Shown piece by piece: positions 50,365 through 57,421 of a stretch of 64,000 nt of DNA. This stretch comes from Streptomyces sp. AM 2-1-1. Its GTDB lineage: Bacteria; Actinomycetota; Actinomycetes; Streptomycetales; Streptomycetaceae. A program made the position numbers and the translations under genes. How positions within the stretch are numbered: position 1 is the first letter of the stretch; each line of letters opens with the position of its first letter. The stretch covers positions 6,590,501 to 6,654,500 of the forward strand of contig NZ_CP119147.1 of NCBI RefSeq assembly GCF_029167645.1, read 5' to 3'. Under the pieces are notes generated by a model. The model saw only the letters and a list, made by a program, of their open reading frames with translations. It was not told the origin of the DNA and did not search any database.

Positions 50365-50396
50365 CTCCCTCGACACCCACGCGGACGTCGAGGGAG
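50365..50396 (+). terminator. Hairpin terminator after the NRPS operon
   Basis: CTCCCTCGAC (50365-50374) and GTCGAGGGAG (50387-50396) form a perfect 10-bp stem with a 12-base loop, beginning 28 bases after the NRPS stop. It separates the NRPS genes from the RNA ligase gene. Confidence 0.75.
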
Positions 50397-50474
50397 TCCT
50401 CGGTGCGGGGCGCGGACCCTCCGCCGGTGGGAAAAGGCGTGGCCCGCACGGACCCGGCCCTCCAGGCTGTCCGC

Positions 50475-51599
50475 ATGACCGACCTCGACACCCTCCTCCC
50501 GCCCGCCGATCTCGCCGCCGCCATGGAGGCCGGGCACGTCGGCCGGAAAACCCACCCCACTCTGCCCCTGTCGATCTACACCTACACCCGGGAATGCCAG
50601 TACGGGCACGTCTGGACTCCGGTCACCCTGCGCTGCCGGGGGCTGATAGCCGACGACACCTCCGGCGCACTGGTCGCCCTGCCGTTCCCCAAGCTCTTCC
50701 TGACGGCCGTGCACGGCGTACACGACTTCGCCCCGCTACTGCCCGCGGAGCCGTTCGAGATCTTCGAGAAGGCGGACGGCTCGCTGATCATCGTCTTCCA
50801 CTACGACGGCCGCTGGCACACCGCGTCGAAGGGGAGCTTCGACTCCGATCAGGCCCGGTGGGCGCGGACCGTCCTCGACGCGGCCGACCTCACCGGCCTC
50901 GACCCCGGGCTCACCTACCTCGCCGAGGCGATCTACCCGGGCAATCGCGTCGTCGTCGACTACGGCCGCCGCGAAGACCTCGTCCTCCTCGCCGCCTACC
51001 GGCCGGCCGACGGCAGCGAGGCCCCCCTGGCGGCCGTCGCCCCGGGATGGACACCGATCGGCACGGTCGTCCGGTCCTGGGGCCTGTGCGACGGCCTCGC
51101 GGAGGTGGAGCGACTCGCCGGCGCGAACACCACCCTCACCGGCACGGCCGCCGACGGCACGGACGAGGAGGGGTACGTCATCCGCTACGCCTCCGGGGTC
51201 CGGGCGAAGATCAAGTTCTCCGCCTACCTCGCCCTGCACAAGCTCTTCACCGGCACGAACGAACGGACCGTCCGGGACGTGCTGGCGTCCGGCCAGGACC
51301 CGGCAGTCCTGTTCGACAGGACACCCGACGAGTTCGCCGACTGGACCCGCGCCGTCGCGGCCTCCCTGTGGGAGCGGCACGACGCACTCGTCGAGGGGGC
51401 GGTCGAGGAGTACGGCCGTGTCATGGCGGCGCTCCCGGCCGATCACGACCGCAAGGACTTCGCCCTGGAAGTGGCGAAGACCGTGCACCGAGGTGTCCTC
51501 TTCCTCCTTCGCGACGAACGCCGTGCCGCGGTGAGCGAATGGGCGTGGAAGCAGGTCGAGCCGCGCGCCGAGCGACCTTTCCGGAACGCCGAGGAGTGA
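50475..51599 (+). CDS. T4 Rnl1-type RNA ligase
   Basis: 374 residues from the ATG at 50475; a GTG 33 bases upstream with GGGAAAAGG before it is an alternative start. Nucleotidyl-transferase motifs are in order: motif I Lys99-Ala-Asp-Gly102-Ser (IFEKADGSL), where Lys99 takes AMP; a motif III-like YLAEAIYPGNR near 149; motif IV EEGY at 231-234; motif V AKIK with Lys245 and Lys247. Members join 5-phosphate and 3-hydroxyl RNA ends and can repair nicked tRNA. No partner kinase/phosphatase, toxin or RtcB gene is adjacent. It follows the NRPS terminator, so it is probably a separate unit. The cytosolic substrate is unknown. Confidence 0.87.
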   Translation: MTDLDTLLPPADLAAAMEAGHVGRKTHPTLPLSIYTYTRECQYGHVWTPVTLRCRGLIADDTSGALVALPFPKLFLTAVHGVHDFAPLLPAEPFEIFEKADGSLIIVFHYDGRWHTASKGSFDSDQARWARTVLDAADLTGLDPGLTYLAEAIYPGNRVVVDYGRREDLVLLAAYRPADGSEAPLAAVAPGWTPIGTVVRSWGLCDGLAEVERLAGANTTLTGTAADGTDEEGYVIRYASGVRAKIKFSAYLALHKLFTGTNERTVRDVLASGQDPAVLFDRTPDEFADWTRAVAASLWERHDALVEGAVEEYGRVMAALPADHDRKDFALEVAKTVHRGVLFLLRDERRAAVSEWAWKQVEPRAERPFRNAEE

Positions 51600-51680
51600 A
51601 GGGCGGCGGTGACGCGGCTGCTCCGGCGGCGCGGTCCACCGGCCGCGCGGCCCCGCCCCGTCACCGTCCCCCGCGTTCGC

Positions 51681-53123
51681 TCAGCCGTTGGACACGCGTA
51701 CCACGCCGGTGACGGTCCCCTGGTACACCACACCGCCCGGTGCGATGGAGCCCACCATCTGGAGGCTGTCGAAGAGCGAACCGGTGCCGACGGACTTGGT
51801 ACGGACCGTCCTTCCGGTCTCCGGGTCGATCTCCGCGTAGGCGTAGTTGTCCAGGATGGAGGTGCTGTGGGTACCCGGGACGAGCGGACTGCGGATGATG
51901 GTGTGGAGGAGGCCGTCGGCCGTGGACAGCCGGGGCACGGCCGAGGAGCGGGTGTCGGTGTCCCACTTCAGGTCGCAGCCGGAGCCGTCGGCCCGTACGT
52001 CGACCCGGCTGAAGCCGCCCGTGAAGTCGGCGGAGGCGGGCACGCTGGCGCCGGCGTTCTGGGGGAGCGCCGGGTAGGGGTAGCCGTAGGTGCTGGCGAC
52101 GAAGACCGCGTTGCCCACCGCGACGGGGGAGTTCTCGCTGCCGCTGCCGGACTTGAGTACCGGAACCGAGCAGACCTGGGCCCCGGTGCCCGTCCGGTAC
52201 ACGAGGAGGTTCTCGGTGGGCGAGGCGTTGTCCACGACGGTGACGTACTCGGTGCCGGTGCGGGGCCCGAAGAACGTCGGGGTCGAACCGGTGCCCCAGC
52301 TCAGCTGACCGGGCTTGCGGGCGGGCCCGCGGTCGTAGGCCCGCCGCCAGGTGACGGTGGGGGCGCCGTCGGCGGCGGCGGTCAGCAGGTACGTGGCATG
52401 GCTGGTGGCGATCGCCGTGCCCTCCGGCGCCGTCGAGATCGAGTTGTCGATGCGTTCCCCGGCCGGCAGAGCCAGGGAACGGACGGTACCGGTGCGGTCG
52501 TCGGCGGTACCCACCACACCACCGCCGGTGGCGAACCAGACGCGGCCCTGCCAGTCCGGCGACACTCCGGTGACGGCGTCGCCTTCCGGGACCGCCCCCG
52601 CCAAGGAGAGCGAACTCGCCACGAACAGCTCCCAGTTACCCGAAGCGTTGCGCCGGTGGCCGATCCGGAGCAGGGTGCGGTTGCCGTCGACCGCGACCAG
52701 TCGGTCCCGGTCATCCAGGTAGGCGTACACCCCGCCCAGCAGGGAGCCCTTGGCGATGGTCAGCTTCGTCAGCGACTCGCCGGTCGCGGGGTCGAGCAGG
52801 TGCACGGTGGGCACCTGGCCGAAGATCGGCGTGCACAGGGCGACCGGATAGCCGTCCGAGCCCACCAGGATCGTGGGGCACGCGGACTGGAGGGCGACCC
52901 TCTTCGAGGTGAGCGAACCGGCTCCCGGTCCCGGCAGCGGGGTGGCGTCGGACGAGCCGGTGTCGCCGTGCATGGTCGCGGTGCCCTGAGGGCCGCTGTA
53001 GGGGTTGTGCGGCGGCAGCGGGCCGGAGAGGGCCGCCGCCTGCGCGGGGAACGCCGCCACCAGGGTGAAGAGCGCGGCAGCGCCCAGCACGGCGGTGCGC
53101 GGGAACAGGGACGGACGAGACAC
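51681..53123 (-). CDS. Secreted beta-propeller-like (PQQ/WD-type) protein
   Basis: 480 residues if the GTG at 53123-53121 is used. It puts a clear signal peptide at the N-terminus (SRPSLFPRTAVLGAAALFTL ending AQAA), although no strong ribosome site is seen. The mature part repeats short beta-rich segments with a PTVHLLDPATGESLTKL, AYAEIDPETGRTVRTKSVG and YVTVVDNASP pattern, suggestive of PQQ- or NHL-like propeller blades. Four cysteines could form disulfides outside the cell. No enzyme motif is seen. It lies between the RNA ligase and the mannanase genes and is read in the mannanase direction, but behind that gene's terminator. Confidence 0.7.
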   Translation of the reverse strand: MSRPSLFPRTAVLGAAALFTLVAAFPAQAAALSGPLPPHNPYSGPQGTATMHGDTGSSDATPLPGPGAGSLTSKRVALQSACPTILVGSDGYPVALCTPIFGQVPTVHLLDPATGESLTKLTIAKGSLLGGVYAYLDDRDRLVAVDGNRTLLRIGHRRNASGNWELFVASSLSLAGAVPEGDAVTGVSPDWQGRVWFATGGGVVGTADDRTGTVRSLALPAGERIDNSISTAPEGTAIATSHATYLLTAAADGAPTVTWRRAYDRGPARKPGQLSWGTGSTPTFFGPRTGTEYVTVVDNASPTENLLVYRTGTGAQVCSVPVLKSGSGSENSPVAVGNAVFVASTYGYPYPALPQNAGASVPASADFTGGFSRVDVRADGSGCDLKWDTDTRSSAVPRLSTADGLLHTIIRSPLVPGTHSTSILDNYAYAEIDPETGRTVRTKSVGTGSLFDSLQMVGSIAPGGVVYQGTVTGVVRVSNG

Positions 53124-53682
53124 GGCAGAGTCCAATCGCGTGGAGACGGTGAGGGGTCGCGGGCTCCGGCGCGGGCGGCTGGAGCCATCGCCACGCGCCG
53201 GAGGAGGGGCCGGCTGACATGGCGAAGGGGGAAGGCAGAGCACGTTCGCCCGCGACGTCGGGTACGACGGCGCGGTCCGGTGGTCGTCACTGCCAGGAGA
53301 CCGGCGGGCGGGGCCGCTGCGCGGCAGGCCCTGGGGCGGACCCGGGACGCGGGGGAGTGCCGTGGGACGGCAGAGGTTCCCGTCGCGGAGGGACCGGTGG
53401 GATCAGCGACAGAGTGCGCTGGACTGCCTGCACTGGTCCACGTGGCGACGGGCCACGAGCAGGGCGGGTGAGTACCCGAGTTCCCCGAGGGATGTCATGG
53501 TCACGCACTTTGACACCCCGTGACACCCACGACAACGGGCGGTCCACATGGTGGACGGACGGACGTGTGGTGGCGGAGCCACAGCAGAACGGGATGGTGC
53601 CCGGCAGGAGTTGACACCTGCCGGGCACCGGGACGGGGAGCGATCGGGGCGGGGCCGAGTCCGATCGGCCGGCGCCGACCCG
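53124..53682. other. Intergenic region between the mannanase and propeller genes
   Basis: 559 bases. It holds the mannanase terminator (53596-53629) and a small inverted repeat GTCCAC-atg-GTGGAC at 53542-53556 that could be an operator or part of the propeller promoter. No gene was recognised. Confidence 0.5.
53596..53629 (-). terminator. Terminator of the mannanase gene
   Basis: GGTGCCCGGCAGG (53596-53608) and CCTGCCGGGCACC (53617-53629) form a perfect 13-bp stem with an 8-base loop. It starts about 54 bases beyond the leftward mannanase stop codon. Confidence 0.8.
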
Positions 53683-55356
53683 TCAGGCGAGGGTGCAGGC
53701 CGTGCCGCTGAGGTCGAAGGCGGTCGGTGCCGCGTTCGTGGCCCCCCGGTTGCCGAGGAAGCCGAGGGTGACCGAGGAACCGGCGGCGATGGATGCGGTG
53801 TACGAGGCCGGGGTCACGCTCACCGTGCTGCCGCTCTGCGTGGCGGTCCCGCCCCACATGCTGCTGATGGTCTGGCCGCCCGCGAAGGAGAAGCCGAGCT
53901 TCCAGCCGGTGAGGGCCGTGGTGCCGGTGTTGCGGAGGGTGATCTCGCCCTGGAATCCGCTCTGCCAGTCGCCCACCACGCGGTAGCCGACGGAGCAACG
54001 GGCACCGGGCGTGCCGCCACCGGTGGTGGTGGTGAGGCTCACCGCGGCCGAGCGGGCCGAACGGTTGCCGGCCGCGTCGCGCGCGTACACGGCGAAGGTG
54101 TAAGCGGTTCCGGCGGTGAGCGAGTTCACCGTGACGGTGGGAGAAGTGGACGCGGCGACCGAGGTCTCGGTGGTGCCGCTCACGCGGACGACCTCATAAC
54201 CCGTCACGCCGACGTTGTCGGTCGCGGCGGCCCAGGTGAGGGTGGCCGAGGAGGCGGTCACCGCCGAGGCGGTCGGCGTACCGGGAGCGGTCGGGGCCTG
54301 GGTGTCGGCCGCGGCGCCGCCGAAGACGGTCGCCTCCTTCGAGGTCTGCGCGATGCCGTTGACGCCGTGGAAGATGCGCTCGCCCCAGGCGCTGAGCCGG
54401 GTCGGGTCGAAGTCGATGACCAGGTCCAGGATCGGGTCCGTGTTGCCGCTCCAGGACCAGGCCAGGTAGCCGAGCTTCAGCCGCTGGGCGGTGGCCATCA
54501 TGGTGTCCTCGTCCGGGTCGCCGTACTGGTCCGCCGGTCCACCGAACTCACCGATGAGAATCGGGAGTTTGGCGCTCACGAAGGCGTTCAGGTAGTCCGT
54601 GACGGCCTGGGCGGTGTTGTAGACGCTGTACATGTGGATCGAGAAGATCAGGTTGCCGGTGGTGTCGGCGTCGTACACGGCCTGCGCGTTGGCGCGCATG
54701 ACGCCCTGCCAGTCCTGGCCCCAGTTGGGTGCGTCGACCATGATCGTGTGCTGGAAGCCGGCGCTCCGGAGCTTCTGGACGGCGCTGATGGTGGGCGCGG
54801 TCCACCCGGCCGGGTTGGTGTTGCCCCAGGGCTCGTTGCCGATGTTGATGATGATGTAGCTCTCTTGGCCGGCCAGCACGTCCTTCAGGCTGATCCAGTA
54901 GTCGGCCGCGTGGTCGAGGGTGCCCGCGGCGGAGTCCTCGCCGTATCCGGTGGTGTCGTGCACCTCCAGGACGCAGATGAGCCGGTTGGCCTTGCACTGG
55001 GCGATGATCCCGGCGACTTCGGTGGGGCTGTTCTTCGTCCACCGGTAGCCGTCGGAGAGTACGACGCGGACCGAGTTGGCGCCCGTCGCCTTGATGTCGG
55101 CCAGCGACTGCGTCTCGCCCGGGTACCAGGTGTGCGCGTGGTTGACCCCGCGCATCACGAAGTCGTTCCCGTTTCCTTCGACGAGACGCCCGTCGCTGAT
55201 GTGGAGCCCGGTGGCGGCTGCCTCCGCCGACCGGGCCTGCGCCATGGCGGTCGCCGGCGCGAGGGCGCCGACGAGGAGGAGCCCGAGGAGAGCGGTCAGC
55301 GCTCGCCTCAGGAGGGTGGTGGGTGTGGTCCGTGCCGTACTGCTCGCTGTTCTCAC
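53683..55356 (-). CDS. Secreted GH5 (subfamily 8-like) beta-mannanase with FnIII and CBM2
   Basis: 557 residues from the GTG at 55356-55354, with GGAG six bases upstream; an earlier in-frame ATG would lie inside the operators and was rejected. The signal peptide is about 1-45. The GH5 domain (about 48-345) has acid/base Glu175 in NIGNEPWG and nucleophile Glu270 in ILIGEFGG; the MRGVNHAHTWY start is typical of Streptomyces GH5_8 mannanases. A fibronectin type III domain (about 352-440) and a cellulose-binding CBM2 (about 448-557, with conserved Trp residues and terminal Cys) follow. It should cut beta-1,4-mannan associated with cellulose. Two CebR-type boxes just upstream indicate induction by cello- or manno-oligosaccharides. 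Confidence 0.93.
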   Translation of the reverse strand: MRTASSTARTTPTTLLRRALTALLGLLLVGALAPATAMAQARSAEAAATGLHISDGRLVEGNGNDFVMRGVNHAHTWYPGETQSLADIKATGANSVRVVLSDGYRWTKNSPTEVAGIIAQCKANRLICVLEVHDTTGYGEDSAAGTLDHAADYWISLKDVLAGQESYIIINIGNEPWGNTNPAGWTAPTISAVQKLRSAGFQHTIMVDAPNWGQDWQGVMRANAQAVYDADTTGNLIFSIHMYSVYNTAQAVTDYLNAFVSAKLPILIGEFGGPADQYGDPDEDTMMATAQRLKLGYLAWSWSGNTDPILDLVIDFDPTRLSAWGERIFHGVNGIAQTSKEATVFGGAAADTQAPTAPGTPTASAVTASSATLTWAAATDNVGVTGYEVVRVSGTTETSVAASTSPTVTVNSLTAGTAYTFAVYARDAAGNRSARSAAVSLTTTTGGGTPGARCSVGYRVVGDWQSGFQGEITLRNTGTTALTGWKLGFSFAGGQTISSMWGGTATQSGSTVSVTPASYTASIAAGSSVTLGFLGNRGATNAAPTAFDLSGTACTLA

Positions 55357-55393
55357 TGCGGCTCCAGAGGGTGGACGCGTCACGCATAGGGTG

Positions 55394-55407
55394 TGGGAGC
55401 GCTCCCA
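55394..55407. promoter_or_regulatory. CebR-type operator box 1 (proximal) of the mannanase gene
   Basis: TGGGAGCGCTCCCA is a perfect 14-bp palindrome identical to the CebR-box consensus of streptomycetes. It lies 38-51 bases upstream of the mannanase start codon. A -10-like TATGCG sits between it and the gene, so the box probably overlaps the promoter. Confidence 0.88.
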
Positions 55408-55411
55408 AGGA

Positions 55412-55425
55412 TGGGAGCGCTCCCA
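55412..55425. promoter_or_regulatory. CebR-type operator box 2 (distal) of the mannanase gene
   Basis: A second perfect TGGGAGCGCTCCCA, extended to 16 bp by flanking A/T. Its centre is 18 bp from that of box 1, under two helical turns, so two repressor dimers could bind side by side. Confidence 0.88.
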
Positions 55426-55426
55426 T

Positions 55427-55832
55427 GAAGCCACCATGACGGGGGCACGTCAAGGCATCGCGCACGGCGGGGACGCTGGACTCCGGACCGGGAAGCCGAG
55501 TTGATGGGGTTTCGGGTGATGGGGTCGACGAGAGGGCGCCGGGAGGTGTGGCATCGATTCGACATGGGGAGCACGACATCGATGTCCGCGCCGGGGATGA
55601 CGGTGAAGGTGACGAGGGAGTGCACGGTCCGGATCGTGCCGACCACGATCGGCTCGCCGCTGTCGACCTTGGCGGTGGAGAAGGCGGGGCCCAGCGCGTC
55701 GTCTCTGCCGCCCTGGAGGAAACTGCCGCCCGCGCCGGCCTCCAGGCCGGGGGGCCACGGTCGGAATTCCCGGCGAGGGCGCTGACCGTGCCCCGTTCCC
55801 GGCCGTCGGCGGGCGGGCGGCTCCGACCGGGT
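55427..55832. other. Upstream flank of the mannanase gene with a gene remnant
   Basis: About 400 bases without an intact gene. The right two thirds hold a leftward coding-like remnant (separate entry). The left third, next to the operators, shows nothing further. Confidence 0.45.
55570..55780 (-). pseudogene. Coding remnant of an unknown protein
   Basis: One leftward frame reads as a natural protein with nearly all codons ending in G or C: GGSFLQGG, ALGPAFSTAKVDSGEPIVVG and TVHSLVTFTVIPGADIDVVL. It has no start codon with a ribosome site, and after about 55570 the frame loses protein-like character (SNRCHTSRRPL). I do not recognise the family. It looks like an internal or C-terminal fragment left by a deletion, perhaps when the mannanase gene arrived. 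It could also be chance in high-G+C DNA. Confidence 0.35.
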
Positions 55833-57086
55833 TCAGAGTCGCTCTGCGGCCAGGTGCGGTACTGGACTGCTGGTGTCCTGGTCCGGCGTCGGTTCCGGGA
55901 CGGTCAGGACGGTGCAGCGGGCCCAGATCAGGAGGGTGAGGGGGTAGACGGCGTAGCCGATGCGGGTTGCCGGAGACAGCAGGATGGCGATGGTGAGGCC
56001 GAGCGCGAGCCGGTGGGCGGCCGCCGCCGTGGTCGTCGGCGGCCGGACGATGAGCGACAGGGCTACGGCGACGGCTCCGACGCCGATGAGAACGACGGCG
56101 ACGGTCTTGCCGTGGGGCAGCAGGGCGGAGAGCAGGGCGCCCAGGAGCGGGCTGGCGGCGGTCGAGGCGGTATCGCTCAGTCCGAAGGGGTAGAGCACCG
56201 CGTTGTCGAGAAAGGCGTGGGGATCGGCCAGGAGCGGCGGCGCGACCACCGACGCCGCCACCGCGACCGCCACCGCAGCCGATATCCTGGCCGCGCGTGC
56301 TCCTCTGGTCGCGGCCAGGAGGACGACGACGACCGGGATGGCCGGCCACGCGGTCCACTTCAAGATGGCTGCCGCTCCCAGTGCCAGGCCCGCACCCGCA
56401 GCACGGCCCCGGTGCGCGTATGCCAGGGCCAGAAGGACGAAGGCCACGACCACGGGATCGACCCCGCCGATGGCCAGCGGCAGCGCCACGACGGGGCAGG
56501 CCGCGATCCATGTCGCCCCCGTCACCGCCGTGCGCCGGGCCGACGGCCGGCCCTTGACCAGCACGGCCACGGCAGCGGCCAGCGTGGCAGCGAACCCTGC
56601 CAGATTCCACAGGCGGGCGCCGGCCAGCACTCCCGCGCCGAACACGGCGTGAGGGACCCCGAAAAGGGCCATGCCGGGGAGGTAGGGGTTGAAGTCGCGC
56701 ACCGCGACCGGATGCGAGAGATAAGGGGTGCCGGTCTCCAGGAAGTGCTGGGCGGACCGTTCGACGACGCCGACCTCCATCTGCTGCAGGCCCACGGCAG
56801 TCAGCCACACCAGCGGAACGACCAGCGCGCCGACGACGCCGATCAGGGCCGCCGTACGAGACCACGGGACACGGGAACGCCGCGACACCAGCGCGGCGCA
56901 GGCATAGGCGAGAGCAGCGGCAAGTCCCCACCGGTGCTGCGACGTGTTCGACGCGGAAGCAAGCCCCACAGCGAGGGCCGTCACGGAACTCGTCGCCAGT
57001 GCCCACAGGTCCCACCGGCGGACAGTCGTGTCGGAGCGGTGGTCCGGACGTCGACCGGAAGCATCTGGAAATCGCGATATGTGCAT
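55833..57086 (-). CDS. GT87-like (DUF2029) polytopic membrane glycosyltransferase
   Basis: 417 residues from the ATG at 57086-57084 with about ten transmembrane segments. The first long loop has HFLETGTPYLSHPVAVRDFNPYLPG, the acidic/aromatic loop pattern of GT-C mannosyltransferases (GT87/DUF2029) that use polyprenyl-phosphate sugars at the outer face of the membrane. Later segments such as GLALGAAAILKWTAWPAIPV match the family's K-W motif. It may add mannose to lipids or cell-wall glycans; acceptor and donor are unknown. It stands alone, divergent from the XRE-NB-ARC gene. Confidence 0.8.
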   Translation of the reverse strand: MHISRFPDASGRRPDHRSDTTVRRWDLWALATSSVTALAVGLASASNTSQHRWGLAAALAYACAALVSRRSRVPWSRTAALIGVVGALVVPLVWLTAVGLQQMEVGVVERSAQHFLETGTPYLSHPVAVRDFNPYLPGMALFGVPHAVFGAGVLAGARLWNLAGFAATLAAAVAVLVKGRPSARRTAVTGATWIAACPVVALPLAIGGVDPVVVAFVLLALAYAHRGRAAGAGLALGAAAILKWTAWPAIPVVVVLLAATRGARAARISAAVAVAVAASVVAPPLLADPHAFLDNAVLYPFGLSDTASTAASPLLGALLSALLPHGKTVAVVLIGVGAVAVALSLIVRPPTTTAAAAHRLALGLTIAILLSPATRIGYAVYPLTLLIWARCTVLTVPEPTPDQDTSSPVPHLAAERL

Positions 57087-57421
57087 GTGAAGGTGGCCTT
57101 GGCTAGGAAGTCGTCCGCGCGAGTGGACGGACGCGCAGCGAGCGGTTGGACGCGCCGGCGAAGCGGCGGCCGCAGCCGGGCGGCCGGCGCGGCGCCCTGC
57201 GTCACGTGGGACGCGCTCCGGCCCGGCTGATCCGCGCCCTGGCGCCTTCTCCCCGGAGGAGAGCGCGGGGCCGCGCCCGGCTCACCTCATCCAATCCAGT
57301 GCCGGTCAGGAGGACCAGGAAGTTCGACCGGCAGATGAAGCGGCCCGCATACTTCTGCCGGTGAGTACGACGGCAGGTACGCCGGTACGGCCGGGCCGCG
57401 CGGATCAGGGGGACCACAGCT
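57087..57421. promoter_or_regulatory. Divergent region between the GT87-like and STAND regulator genes
   Basis: 335 bases without a gene. ACCGGCAG (57327-57334) and CTGCCGGT (57355-57362) are a perfect 8-bp inverted repeat with a 20-base spacer, 60 bases before the regulator start, and could be its operator. Confidence 0.45.

Noticed and set aside
55380..55437. Upstream ATG (55437) for the mannanase
   Set aside because: It would place the CebR boxes inside the coding region and put 27 residues before the signal peptide; the GTG at 55356 has GGAG at the right distance.
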